Assembly: GCF_020215645.1 (NCBI RefSeq)
Contig: NZ_CP084058.1
Location: 10,594,501-10,658,500 of the forward strand
Length of the DNA: 64,000 nucleotides
From: Nonomuraea gerenzanensis
Lineage (GTDB): Bacteria > Actinomycetota > Actinomycetes > Streptosporangiales > Streptosporangiaceae
Reading direction: 5' to 3'
Positions 1-9,400 of the stretch are shown here, one piece after another. The notes beneath the pieces are model-generated. The model was not told the origin of the DNA and made no database searches. It saw only the letters and a list, made by a program, of their open reading frames with translations. Made by a program: the position numbers and the translations under genes. The first letter of the stretch is position 1. Each line of letters begins with the position of its first letter.

Positions 1-737
1 AGTCCGCATCTGCCGAGAGGCCGGAGGTCGAGCTCGTGGATACCCAGACGGAGGAGACTCCGGCGATCTTCACTACGGACGAGATCCAGGCGGCCGAGTC
101 CCGGCGCACCCGCACCCGGAGGGGCGCCGCCTCCTCGGCCATCGAGCAGGCACTCGCCGACGCCCCCGAGGCGCCGGTCAAGCGCACCCGCTCGCGGCGG
201 GCCGAGGCTTCGCTGGAGGAGGGCGCCGAGACCGGGGCCACCACGCGTACCCGTACGCGGCGGGCCGCGGCTTCCGTCGTCACGGAGGCCGAGTCGATCG
301 GCGAGTCGACCGGCGAGTCGACCGGGGCGGACGCCGGGGTGGACGCCGGTGAGGAGGCAGCGCCGGTGAAGCGCACGCGTACGACGCGCAGGGCCGCGGC
401 GCCTGCCGAGGTGGAGAGCGTCGAGACGGTCGTGAAGCCGTCCGCCGCGCCTGCCGTGCCCGCTTTCGAGCGTCAGACCGCGCCGGCCGCTCAGCCGGTC
501 GCCCAGCCCGCCGCTCAGCCGGTGCCCGAGCCGAGCTTCCTCGCGACGCCGCCTCCGCCGGTGCGCAGGGAGCCGGAGCGGATCATCCCGCCCAGCCCGT
601 TCACGGTGATCTTCCAGTCACCGGACCTGGCCACGGACGACGACGACATCGCGCCGTCGGCGGCCACCGAGCGCAAGCAGCAGCGCCGGCAGCCCCGTGG
701 TGGCGGGGGTGGCGGCAACCGCCGCCGCACCGGCTGA
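1..737 (+). CDS. C-terminal tail of an Arg/Ala-rich protein (5' end outside window)
   Basis: The reading frame is open from the first bases, so the start lies upstream. The visible ~245 residues are low-complexity and probably disordered: repeated basic blocks of the type KRTRSRRA or TRTRRAAAS alternate with acidic and Ala/Pro stretches, then comes a short more ordered stretch (PFTVIFQSPDLATDDDD) and a glycine/arginine end (RGGGGGGNRRRTG). Such basic tails occur on actinomycete RNA-binding proteins such as RNase E/G and DEAD-box helicases. No catalytic domain is visible, so the parent protein cannot be named. A strong hairpin follows 28 nt after the stop. Confidence 0.75.
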   Translation, partial: SASAERPEVELVDTQTEETPAIFTTDEIQAAESRRTRTRRGAASSAIEQALADAPEAPVKRTRSRRAEASLEEGAETGATTRTRTRRAAASVVTEAESIGESTGESTGADAGVDAGEEAAPVKRTRTTRRAAAPAEVESVETVVKPSAAPAVPAFERQTAPAAQPVAQPAAQPVPEPSFLATPPPPVRREPERIIPPSPFTVIFQSPDLATDDDDIAPSAATERKQQRRQPRGGGGGGNRRRTG

Positions 738-765
738 TCGTCTGCCGGGCGTAGGCACGTCCTGA

Positions 766-797
766 GGCGCGCACCCATGCCAGGGTGCGCGCCTTTC
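766..797 (+). terminator. Intrinsic terminator after the first gene
   Basis: A perfect 11-bp stem, GGCGCGCACCC (766-776) pairing with GGGTGCGCGCC (783-793), with a 6-nt loop and followed by TTTC. It is placed where the plus-strand gene ending at 737 should stop. Confidence 0.85.
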
Positions 798-917
798 GCA
801 TGCCCGCCGCAGGCCGGCGCCACGGCGTCAGGTCGGCGGCGTGCGTGCTGCGCCGCGCCGCGCCCTGCCGCGCTGCGCCGGGCTGCTCCGTGCCGTCACG
901 TCACGTCACGTGTCACC

Positions 918-1484
918 TCACGTCAGCGTGCGGCGCATGATCGGCCGGGTGGGTGAGCGGCGTTCGACCTCCTCGAACCCCGCCCCCTCGAAGAGCCCCC
1001 GCCACCCGTAATACAGCTCCTCGGCCTTCACCCGCTTGTCCGAGTCCTTCGGATACCCCTCGACCACCCGCGCCCCCTGCGAAGCCGCGTACGAGACGGC
1101 CCCTTCGAGCAGGGCGGCGGCCACGCCGTGCCCGCGGCCTTCGCGCCGCACGTAGAAGCACGTCACCGACCACACCCCGGCCTCCTCAGGGGAGGCGGGC
1201 CGGACGGCGGGGGACCGGAGCAGCCGTGCGTGCTCCTCACGCGGCGCCACGGCGCACCACCCCACCGGACTGCCCGACAGGTACGCCAGCACCCCAGGCG
1301 CCCTCTCAGGGCTCTCCACGAGCCTCTGGAGGCGCTTCCTGCGTCCCTCCGGCGGGGTTTCCCGGAATTCGGGCCCGGCGAGCCGGAACCACATGCACCA
1401 GCACCCGGAAGCGGCGCCCCGTGGCCCGAAGACCGTCTGCATGTCGTCCCACGAGGTGGCGGGCCGGATCTCTAGATCGCGCAT
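918..1484 (-). CDS. GNAT-family N-acetyltransferase
   Basis: A 188-residue single-domain protein. Motif A of the GNAT fold is visible as RREGRGHGVAAALL (about residues 114-127), preceded by the beta strand VWSVTCFYV; this is the acetyl-CoA pyrophosphate-binding loop. The N-terminal part has CWCMWFR, typical of a subgroup of actinobacterial GNATs. The substrate cannot be predicted. The ATG start has GGAG 9 nt upstream. The gene is divergent from the hydrolase at 1567, with 82 nt between them. Confidence 0.85.
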   Translation of the reverse strand: MRDLEIRPATSWDDMQTVFGPRGAASGCWCMWFRLAGPEFRETPPEGRRKRLQRLVESPERAPGVLAYLSGSPVGWCAVAPREEHARLLRSPAVRPASPEEAGVWSVTCFYVRREGRGHGVAAALLEGAVSYAASQGARVVEGYPKDSDKRVKAEELYYGWRGLFEGAGFEEVERRSPTRPIMRRTLT

Positions 1485-1566
1485 ACCTCACAACTCCTCA
1501 GAACTCGCACCAGCGTAGTCGACATGCCGGTGTCGAGGCGCTGACCTCTGGGTATTGTTGCCCCAC

Positions 1567-2457
1567 GTGAGTACGCCGCGATTCCTCGACCTGCCTCCTG
1601 GCGTCACACCACAGAAGATCGAGACGGCACAGGGCACGTTCGCGGCCCTGGAGGCCGTTCCGGTCAGTGGTGTGGTTGAGCGCTGGCCCGCGCTCCTGAT
1701 CCCCGGCCTGACGGGCAGCAAGGAAGACTTCATCGCGGTCCTGATGACCCTGGCCCAGTCGGGCCGCCGGGTGGTGGCGATCGACCTGCGCGGCCAGTAC
1801 GAGACCCCGGGCCCCGACGACCCCGCCGCCTACACGTGCGCGGCCCTCGGGGCGGATGTGGACCTGCTGTCCCAGGTCATCGGCGCCGGCGACCCCGTTC
1901 ACCTGGTGGGGCACTCGTTCGGCGGGCTGGTGGGCAGGGAGGCGGTGATCGACGGGCGCACGCGGTTCGCCTCGTTCACGCTGATGGGCTCGGGTCCGGG
2001 GGCGATCGAGGGCAGGCGGGCCGGCAACGGCAGGAAGATCATGCAGGAGGTGCCGGAGCTGGGGCTGGAGGCCGTCTGGCACGCCAGGTTCGAGCCTGAG
2101 GCGCTGGCCCAGGACGTGTCCGACGAGATCATGGAGTTCCTGCACAGGCGCCTGCTCGCCAACTCCCCCACGGGCCTGTCGTGCATGGCCGAGCAGGTGC
2201 TGTCGATGCACGACCGTACCGACGAGTTGCGCGAGATCGAGGTGCCCACCCTCGTGCTGTACGGCGAGCACGACGACGGCTGGCCGCCGGAGGCGCAGTC
2301 GGAGATGGCCGCCAGGCTCGGTGCCGACTGCGTGGTCGTGCCCGGTGCGGTGCACTCCCCCGCCGTGGAGGCGCCGGAGACGACCGCTGCGGCGCTGGTG
2401 CGGTTCTGGAACGCGGCCGAGAAACACTTCTTGGACATCCGATCCAATACGGTGTAA
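1567..2457 (+). CDS. Alpha/beta-fold hydrolase
   Basis: A 296-residue alpha/beta hydrolase. The nucleophile elbow is GHSFGG (about residues 117-122), the acidic residue lies in VLYGEHDDGWP and the histidine in GAVHSP, giving a complete Ser-Asp-His triad. The oxyanion strand LLIPGLTGSKED near residue 40 also fits. No signal peptide, so probably cytoplasmic; substrate unknown. I chose GTG at 1567 because TATTGT (1553-1558) lies 8 nt upstream and there is no Shine-Dalgarno; an in-frame TTG at 1555 is possible. The stop is 13 nt before the next gene, so the two may be co-transcribed. Confidence 0.85.
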   Translation: MSTPRFLDLPPGVTPQKIETAQGTFAALEAVPVSGVVERWPALLIPGLTGSKEDFIAVLMTLAQSGRRVVAIDLRGQYETPGPDDPAAYTCAALGADVDLLSQVIGAGDPVHLVGHSFGGLVGREAVIDGRTRFASFTLMGSGPGAIEGRRAGNGRKIMQEVPELGLEAVWHARFEPEALAQDVSDEIMEFLHRRLLANSPTGLSCMAEQVLSMHDRTDELREIEVPTLVLYGEHDDGWPPEAQSEMAARLGADCVVVPGAVHSPAVEAPETTAAALVRFWNAAEKHFLDIRSNTV

Positions 2458-2470
2458 CTCTGTACTTACC

Positions 2471-3370
2471 ATGGAAGACATCGTCGTCCAGCCGCCGCAG
2501 ACCGTGACCTGGCAGGTGCACCTCGACCGCTCGATGTGGGTGGGCGGGGTGCGCGGCCTCATGCTGCAGGCGCTGCACCCGCTCGCCATGCTGGGTGTCT
2601 GGCAGAACTCCGACTTCCAGCGAGACCCGTTCGGCCGCCTGCGCCGCACCGCCGACTTCGTGGGGCGGGTGACGTTCGGCAGCCCCAAGGAGGCCGACGA
2701 GATCGGCAGGCGGGTGCGCGCCATCCACCGGGCGCTGCGCGTCCGCGACCCCGAGACCGGCAGGACGCACCGGGTGGACGATCCGGAGCTGCTGCTGTGG
2801 GTGCACTGCGCGGAGGTGTCGTCGTACCTGGAGGTGGCCAGGCGCGGCGGGCTGGGGCTGAGTGAGCGCCAGGCCGACCGCTACCTGTACGAGCAGCGCA
2901 GGAGTGCCACCTACGTCGGCCTGCACCTCGACGACGTGCCCGGCTCGTGTGCCGAGATGGACGCCTACTTCAAGCAGGTGCGGCCCGTCCTGCGCGTGAC
3001 GCCCGAGGCGGCCTCGACCGTGCGGTTCCTGCTGTGGCCGCGGCTGCCGCGTGAGCTGCGGATGTTGTCGGCGGGCAAGCCCGCCTACTTCCCGTTCGGC
3101 GCGCTGTGCTACTACACGCTGCCCGACTGGGCCAGGCGCATGTACGGCGTGCTGCCCGAGGTGCCGGGCACGGCCGTCACCGCCGGGCTGAAGGCGTTCA
3201 GGCTCAGCCTCAACTCGCTGCCCGAGCCCGTGCACGACCGGGCCTTCATGCCCGCCACCCGGCAGATGCTGCGGGCGGCCAGGGAGCGGCTGGGCGCGGC
3301 GGGCTACGACGTCGGCAAGGGGCTCAAGGGCCTGAAGGATCCTCGCCGCTGGCCCCGGCGGGCCGCCTGA
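2471..3370 (+). CDS. MpaB-like oxygenase domain protein (DUF2236)
   Basis: A 299-residue protein of the DUF2236/MpaB type, a haem-dependent oxygenase superfamily that includes latex-clearing protein and the MpaB mycophenolic-acid enzyme. The signature QALHPLAMLGVW near residue 37, WVHCAEV further on and FGALCYYTLPDWAR near residue 205 match the family, and the conserved histidines that could ligate haem are present. It starts at ATG 2471, 13 nt after the upstream hydrolase, which suggests one transcript and possibly a shared catabolic role. The substrate is unknown. Confidence 0.8.
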   Translation: MEDIVVQPPQTVTWQVHLDRSMWVGGVRGLMLQALHPLAMLGVWQNSDFQRDPFGRLRRTADFVGRVTFGSPKEADEIGRRVRAIHRALRVRDPETGRTHRVDDPELLLWVHCAEVSSYLEVARRGGLGLSERQADRYLYEQRRSATYVGLHLDDVPGSCAEMDAYFKQVRPVLRVTPEAASTVRFLLWPRLPRELRMLSAGKPAYFPFGALCYYTLPDWARRMYGVLPEVPGTAVTAGLKAFRLSLNSLPEPVHDRAFMPATRQMLRAARERLGAAGYDVGKGLKGLKDPRRWPRRAA

Positions 3371-3600
3371 CCGGCAGCAGCACGGCGGCGGCGAGCACGG
3401 GCCAGGCCGTACGCGCCGCCAGCATCGTGCAGGAGCCGGCGAGCAGCAGGGCCGAGCCCGACACCAGCACCACGCGCATCCCGGCCCGCCTGGCCAGCGT
3501 CACGGCGAGCGGCGTGACGACGATGCCGAGCCCGGCGAGCGGCAGCACGAGCAGCCCCGCGACGTGCGCGGGTTGAACAGCGCACCCAGCGCCACCACAG
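3324..3600 (-). pseudogene. Remnant of an MFS transporter
   Basis: On the minus strand an in-frame stretch reads HVAGLLVLPLAGLGIVV, then TPLAVTLARRAGMRVVLVSG and further hydrophobic helices. This is how the loop and two neighbouring helices of a Major Facilitator transporter look. No start context and only about two to three helices remain of the usual twelve. The 3' part overlaps the end of the oxygenase gene on the other strand. I read it as a decayed fragment rather than a working gene; a chance antisense frame cannot be fully excluded. Confidence 0.45.
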
Positions 3601-3641
3601 CCGGTAACCGGCCCACATGCTTCACACAGGGTGCATAACCG

Positions 3642-4544
3642 CTATTCGGCCAGGCCATCCCAAGGCTGGCGATCGGGACCGGCCGCCTGGCCCTCGGGGC
3701 AGTGGCGGCGGAAGTCGCACCAGGAGCAGATCGGCCCGGGGCTGGGCGCGAACAACTTGTCGACGTCGGCGGGGACCTCGGCGGGGCCGATGGCCTGCCG
3801 GTCGCCGGCGGGGCGGCGCGGCCCGGGCCGCTCGCCCACGGCGGCCCGGTAGCGGTCGTCGGCCTCCGACGCCTCCATCGCGACCTCTTCGGCGCGGGCC
3901 AGGTGACGGGCCAGGGACTCCTCGGTGTGCCGCCACTCGACGACCTCGCCGGTGGGCAGGTGGTGCAGCTCGACCGTGCGGCACGGGGTGCGCATCATGG
4001 CCGAGGCCGCCACCGCGTACACCGCCAGGGCCAGCGAGGAGCGGGCGTCGTCCTGCGTGAGCGGGCGGCGGCCGGTCTTGTAGTCGACCACGACCAGCTC
4101 GTCGCCGCGCCGGTCGAGCCGGTCGATGCGGCCGGACAGGGCGATGACCCTGGTGCGGGTGGCGACCGTGCGCTCGACGCCGACCGGGTCGTCGGACGGA
4201 TCCAAAGTCGCGACATATCCGGACACGAGGTCGCGGGCGCGGCCCAGCCAGCGTGCCGACTGCTCGGCGTCCCTGAACCCCTCGGTGATCCACCCGTTCG
4301 TCAGGAGGATGGCCGCCGTCAGCGGGGTCCTGCGCTCGTACGGCTCCCGCCACCAGCCCGCCAGCGCGTTGTGCACGCTCGCACCCACGCTGTTGTGCGC
4401 CCAGGCGGGCCCCTTGGACGGCTGCGGCCGGTCGAGGTAGGTGAACCGGTAGCGGCGCCGGCAGTCGAGCCAGGTGTTCAACCGCGACGGCGTGCACGAA
4501 TAGAGCCGCCGCGGCATCCCGTCCAGCGGTAGCTGGCCCTGCAC
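3642..4544 (-). CDS. RecB-family PD-(D/E)XK nuclease with probable Fe-S cluster
   Basis: A 300-residue stand-alone nuclease of the Cas4/AddB/RecB superfamily. The core is GRIDRLDRRGDELVVVDYKTG (about residues 137-157, shown with its D and DxK residues), followed by Q-rich helix residues. One cysteine near the N-terminus (SCTPSRLNTWLDCRRR) and three at the end (ICSWCDFRRHC) match the four-cysteine 4Fe-4S arrangement of this family. It probably acts as a DNA exonuclease in repair. The stop/start interval to the metallo-beta-lactamase-like gene is 1 nt, so the two are likely one operon read leftwards. Confidence 0.88.
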   Translation of the reverse strand: MQGQLPLDGMPRRLYSCTPSRLNTWLDCRRRYRFTYLDRPQPSKGPAWAHNSVGASVHNALAGWWREPYERRTPLTAAILLTNGWITEGFRDAEQSARWLGRARDLVSGYVATLDPSDDPVGVERTVATRTRVIALSGRIDRLDRRGDELVVVDYKTGRRPLTQDDARSSLALAVYAVAASAMMRTPCRTVELHHLPTGEVVEWRHTEESLARHLARAEEVAMEASEADDRYRAAVGERPGPRRPAGDRQAIGPAEVPADVDKLFAPSPGPICSWCDFRRHCPEGQAAGPDRQPWDGLAE

Positions 4545-4545
4545 C

Positions 4546-5256
4546 TCAGTCGTCGCCCAGCTTGATCCCGGAGATCCTGGTGCCGTCGGTCAGCGGGCCC
4601 TCGCTCGCCGGCTCCGTCTCGACCCGGGTCAGCGAGCCGGACACCCAGTCGTCGAAGTGCGGCTCCAGGTCGCCGACCGTCACCTCGTCGCCGTGCGCGG
4701 CCAGCACCCGTGTGTCGCCGGGGAGCGTGAACAGCCGCCCGCCGATCGAGGTGAGCTGGTCGGCCAGGGCCGGATACTCGCCGCCCAGCTTGCCGGGGCC
4801 GTCGGCCTGCAGGGCCTTGCCCGTGAACACGGCCCCGAGCGCCTCGCAGTAGAGCGACACGCCGCCGGGCGTGACGCCGGGCGTCTCCATGACGTCGAGC
4901 TGGACGTCGGCCACGCCGAAGATGCCGTCGTCCTCCATGTCGATGTCGGGCCAGGTCTCGCGCCAGGTCTCCCGCCACAGGGGCTTGTCCTTGGGATGCA
5001 GGGCGACGACGGCCTCGTCCCGGCTGGCCACCTCGATGGCGGCCCCGACGTGGTCGGGCAGGCCCGCCGTGCAGATGACGGCCAGCACCTCCCGCTCGCC
5101 GACCTGCTCCAGGATCTTGTCGGCGTCACGCGAGGCGTCGATGACGATCACCTCGTCGTCGTCACCCACGATCCAGGTGTTGTTCTCGACCTTGTGCTCG
5201 GTGCCGTCGATGTCGACGACCCCTTCGGTCACCACTCGCTCGATACGCGCTGTCAC
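4546..5256 (-). CDS. Metallo-beta-lactamase-fold protein with degenerate metal site
   Basis: A 236-residue protein that aligns in order with actinobacterial MBL-fold hydrolases: NNTWIVGDDDEVIVIDA (strands before the active site), AVICTAGLPDHVGAA (metal motif), TPGVTPGGVSLYCEALGAVF and VLAAHGDE. The usual T-H-x-H-x-D-H motif reads T-A-G-L-P-D-H at residues 63-69, so the first two histidines are gone. The usual TPGHSPG histidine is Val, and the usual SGD aspartate position reads TGK. Asp68, His69 and the AAHGDE histidine remain. It may be a non-catalytic paralogue. GTG 5256 has TAGAGT (5265-5270) 8 nt upstream, suggesting leaderless initiation. Confidence 0.82.
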   Translation of the reverse strand: MTARIERVVTEGVVDIDGTEHKVENNTWIVGDDDEVIVIDASRDADKILEQVGEREVLAVICTAGLPDHVGAAIEVASRDEAVVALHPKDKPLWRETWRETWPDIDMEDDGIFGVADVQLDVMETPGVTPGGVSLYCEALGAVFTGKALQADGPGKLGGEYPALADQLTSIGGRLFTLPGDTRVLAAHGDEVTVGDLEPHFDDWVSGSLTRVETEPASEGPLTDGTRISGIKLGDD

Positions 5257-5296
5257 GCCTCCGCACTCTAGTCCGTTCGCCTGACAGCGCGAATCG

Positions 5297-5923
5297 CTAA
5301 TCTTCGAGTCTCGGTGAAAAGGCCCCGAACGGGACGTCCAGCTCGTGATCACGGGCGTCGAGCAGCGACAGCTCGGCGAGCGCGATCACGCAGCCCGCGT
5401 CGGCCGGCCAGGCGATCGCCCACAGCCAGTTGCCCATCGCCTCGCCCGCGTAGACGGCCCGGTCGTCCTGGCCGTCCACGCACCACAGGGCGGTGGGATG
5501 GCCCAGCACGGTGATCTTCGCGTTCGGCGGGCCCGAGTCGAAGCCCTCGCCCGGATCGGGCCCGTCGAGCCCGGCGAACGCCGCGCCCAGCCCGATGCCC
5601 GGTTCCTCGGCGATCAGCAGCAGGTCCGCCGGCCCCTCCATCAGCGACGGCCCGGTCAGCGCGACCAGGCTGGCGCGCGCGCCGGTGCGCTGGTCGCCCA
5701 CCTCGCCGAAGCCGGTCACCAGCCAGCCGACGGGCAGCGGCCATGGCAGCCACACGGGCACGACGGAGCTCTTGCGTATCGCATGCAGCGCGGTGCTGGT
5801 CGGCGGCCACGGAGGCTGATACGGCAGGACATCTCCGTGCGTGTCACATCGAAACGCACTCGACCAGGCGCTCGGCCCGTGAAGCGGGCCAAAGCACCGT
5901 GGACAGGTTGGAGCCGCTCTCAC
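5297..5923 (-). CDS. DUF6758 family protein with zinc ribbon
   Basis: A 208-residue actinobacterial protein of unknown function. It opens with a probable zinc ribbon (CPRC near residues 7-10, then CDTH about 16 residues later) and continues with the family hallmarks PVWLPWPLPVGWLVTGFG, LLLIAEEPGIGLGA, and VYAGEAMGNWLWAIAWP. I placed the start at GTG 5923 because family members begin a few residues before the first CxxC; an upstream in-frame GTG at 5956 would add 11 residues. It lies 40 nt from the metallo-beta-lactamase-like gene on the same strand. Confidence 0.8.
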   Translation of the reverse strand: MRAAPTCPRCFGPLHGPSAWSSAFRCDTHGDVLPYQPPWPPTSTALHAIRKSSVVPVWLPWPLPVGWLVTGFGEVGDQRTGARASLVALTGPSLMEGPADLLLIAEEPGIGLGAAFAGLDGPDPGEGFDSGPPNAKITVLGHPTALWCVDGQDDRAVYAGEAMGNWLWAIAWPADAGCVIALAELSLLDARDHELDVPFGAFSPRLED

Positions 5924-5997
5924 AACTACCCACGGTGCTTTCTCCGGCACGGCCACGTCAAGGCCAGTGTCCGTTATCCCGTCGTAATCTTGGTCAC

Positions 5998-6417
5998 GTG
6001 CGCGTAAATTGTGTGGGCGCGATCATCTTCGACGCCGCCGGCCGGCTGCTGCTCGTCCAGCGCGGTCGCCCGCCGGGCCAGGGCCTGTGGTCCGTTCCGG
6101 GCGGGCGGCTGGAGCCCGGCGAGAGCGACGAGGCGGGGGTGCGCCGCGAGGTGCTGGAGGAGACCGGGCTGCACGTCGTGGTCGGCCGCCTGGCCGGCAC
6201 GGTGGACCGGCCGGGGCCCGGCGGGGTCACGTACGTGATCCGCGACTACCTCGCCACCGTGTCCACCGCGTCGTCCCCTGCGTCCGGCGGAGCCCCCGCC
6301 GCAGGGGACGACGCGGCGGACGTGCGCTGGTGCGACCGCGAAGACCTCGCCCGGCTGCCCGTGACGGAGGGCCTGCTGGAGGCCCTGGCCGAGTGGGGCG
6401 TGCTGCCCGCGCGGTAG
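5998..6417 (+). CDS. Nudix hydrolase
   Basis: A 139-residue Nudix protein that hydrolyses a nucleoside diphosphate linked to another moiety. The Nudix box is complete: GRLEPGESDEAGVRREVLEE followed by TGL (about residues 36-58), supplying the Mg-binding glutamates. The beta strand VGAIIFDAAGRLLLVQRG precedes it. GTG 5998 is preceded by TAATCT (5985-5990) with 7 nt between, so it is probably leaderless. Residues about 91-106 are an Ala/Ser/Gly loop encoded by a perfect 16-bp inverted repeat, which looks inserted. It converges on the gene ending at 6420. Substrate unknown. Confidence 0.88.
   Translation: MRVNCVGAIIFDAAGRLLLVQRGRPPGQGLWSVPGGRLEPGESDEAGVRREVLEETGLHVVVGRLAGTVDRPGPGGVTYVIRDYLATVSTASSPASGGAPAAGDDAADVRWCDREDLARLPVTEGLLEALAEWGVLPAR
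6267..6315. repeat. 16-bp perfect inverted repeat inside the Nudix gene
   Basis: CGCGTCGTCCCCTGCG (6267-6282) and its exact complement at 6300-6315, with a 17-nt loop. It encodes an Ala/Ser/Gly-rich loop between the Nudix box and the C-terminal helix. It may also form a hairpin at the 3' end of the transcript. Confidence 0.8.
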
Positions 6418-6419
6418 TC

Positions 6420-9400
6420 CTACCGGCTGGAGGTGAGGCTGGACGTCCACAGGATCAGATGGTCGGCGCTGTACGTCGTGGACCGGCCGAGCGCCACGAC
6501 CTCCGCCCCGTCCACGGCCACCGCCGACAACCACTGCGTGCCCTGGCCCGCCAGGCGGTCCTTGGTGAGCGCCATGCGGTTCCACAACAGGCCGTCCTGG
6601 GACGTCCAGGCCGCGCTGTCGCCCTCGCCGGGCACGCCGTGCCAGCCGACCGCCACCAGGCCCTCCTGGGCCGCCGCCAGGTCGTACACGGCCGCCGCCC
6701 GGTCCGCGGGCAGCCAGGCCGTCTCCCAGCTCTGGCCGTCGTCCTCCGAGACGGCGGCGAACGCGCGCCGCGCCCCGTTCGTCAGCGCCGTGCCGATGGC
6801 CACGAGCTTGCCCTGGTACGTGGTGATCCGCCGCAGCCCTGCCGACGTGGCGTCCGGCGGGGCCACGCTCTCGCGGGCGGCCCAGTTCACGCCGTCCGCC
6901 GAGTGCCAGACCACCGTGCGCTCCTGGTCGGCGGTGCCCGAGCCGCCCACGGCCACGTACCCCTCGCCGGCGGCGATCGCGTCGTGCACCCGCACGCCCA
7001 CGCCGCCCTGCGGCAGCTTGTTGGAGCGGGTGTACTTGCGCATGTCGGGCGTGAACCACATGGCGGCGCTGACGGTGCCCGCCTGGTCCCGCGACTCGCC
7101 GGCCAGCACGTAGCCCTCCCGGCCCGCGGTCACCACGTCGGTGCGCAGGTAGGGCTGATCGGGCCGGCGCGCCAGGTCGCCGGTGACGTTGACCCGCTTC
7201 CAGCTCTCGCCGTCGGCGGAGGTGACGAGCAGGGGGTCGGTGACGCCGGCGTTCGGCGCGGTGCCGCCGACCGCGAGCCAGCCCCGGCCCCCGTGCGCGA
7301 CGTCCTCCAGCGTCTGCCTGCCGGTGCCGCCCAGGCTCATGGACTTCCAGCTCTGCCAGTTCTTGATCGTCCACAGGCCGGCGTCGCCCGAGGCGGAGCC
7401 GACGGCCACGTACCGGCCGTCGTGGCTGGCCAGCGCGTTCGTCTCGCGGGCCATCCTGGTCAGCCCCTCGACCTCGCCGAGCTGCACCCGCGCGGCGTCA
7501 CCGCGCGGCGGCGCGGCCATGAGCACGAGCTGGTTGTCCACGTCGGAGGCCGCCTGGTCGCCACCGGCGAACAGGGTGCCGCCGTCGGAGATCGTGAACC
7601 CGCGCAGCGTGGCGCCCGTCAGGTTGCCCAGATCGGCGCGCTTGGCCCACGAACGCCCGTCCGTGGTGGTCAGCACCGTGTACGAGCCCATCCCGCCGGG
7701 GCTGATCGCGGCCACCCCCGACGGATAGGAGATCATCGACTCCACGCCCACGCTCTCGGGGGCCAGGCCGCCGATGGACCCGCACTGCGACCACTGCGCC
7801 CCGGTCGGGGAGCAGTAGACCCGCACGTCGCCCTCGACCGTGCGGCGCCGCGTCGGCACCAGCACGAACTGCTTGGGCAGCACCGCCACCGTCCCCGCGC
7901 GCGGGTCGGTGGCCTCGGGGAGCTGGAAGCCGGTCGCCTGCCAGTCGCGCCCGCCGTTCGCCGAGCGCAGCACCCGCGATCCCTCGCCGTCCGCGGGGAC
8001 TCCGATGGCCACGACCGTGTCGCCCTTGGCGACCACGGCCTTCAGCTCCCGTACTCCCAGCTCCCTGGTCTCGACGCGTTCCCAGGCCCGGCCCTCGTCC
8101 GAGCGCCAGGCCGCCGGGCCCGTGCCGCCGTCGTCGCCCGTCGTCCGTCCGACCGCGACGAACCCCGAGCCCGTCCGCGCGATGTCCTCGATGCGGTCAC
8201 CGGCACGGAACGCGGCCAGCCCCGACGCCTCCACCGCCGTCCAGCTGTAACCGTCGGTGCTGGTCCACAGGCCGCGCTCCCCCGTGCTCTCGTCGCCGCC
8301 GCTGGCCAGCCACCTGCCCTCGCCGCCGACCACGCGCCGCACGATGGCCGTGGAGGCGCCGTTGACCTGGCCGAGCCGCCAGGTCTTGCCGCCGTTCGGG
8401 GAGAACAGGAAGAGCGGGCGCGGGGTCGGGCTGGTCGTGTCGCTGCCGACCGCCACCACGGCGCGGCCCACCGAGGTCATGTCGTTGAGCTTCTGGTCGG
8501 TGCCGACGCCGGCGGCGGGGATCGTGAACAGCTCGTCCCCCGAACGTCCGGTGCCCGCCTCCAGGCGCAGGCCGGTGGCGTCCTCGTCGTTCCACTGCCA
8601 GACGAGCACGCCGGTGGCCACCAGGACGGCCGCGGCTACTGTCAGGACGATCGGGATGGCTCTGGTGCCGCGGCGGGCGGGGGTGGATCTGCGGACGGCG
8701 GCGGGGGCCGGACCCCTGTGGTGGCGGCCGCCCTGGGTGGCGGGGGTGCTCGCGGCCAGCAGGTCGGGCCTGGTGGGGCGGCCCGCCGGGGGGCGACCGA
8801 CCCGCCGCACCTCGGGCTCGTCGCCGTCGGGGGCGTCGAGGGCGTCCGGCTCCGGCTCGGGCGCGCGGGGCTCGGCGGCCGGCAAGGGATACACCAGCTT
8901 GTACGGCGGCGTGCGGTCCTTGCGCTCCCCGTTGCCGGTCGTGGCGCCTTCGCCCGCCTCGTCGCGCGCTACAGCGTCGCCCTCGGGCCGTGGGCGGGGC
9001 ACGCGCGGCACGTCGGCCTGCGACGCGGCCACGGCTTCGGAGCCAGGAGCCTCGCCGCGCAGTGCCTCGCCACGGACGGCCTCAGCGCGGGCGGCCTCGC
9101 TGCGCGCCGCCTCCGAGCGCGCCGCATCGCTGCGGGCATCCTCGCTGCGGACAGCCTCCGAGCGCGCCGCCTCGGAGCGGGCAGCGTCGGAGCGGGCAGC
9201 GTCGGAGCGGGCGGCCTCACTACGGGCGGCCTCGGCTTCGGCGGCTTGGAGTGGCGCGTCAGGCCGGCCCGCCGTGGACGCGGCGGCCTCCGGCCGGGGG
9301 TCGCCCGGGGGCGGGCCGCTGTCCGGGCGGGGCGGGCCGCCGGCGACGAGCTTGTCGGGCCGGTTCACCACGCGCCGGGGCCTGCGCCGCGGCTCGTCCT

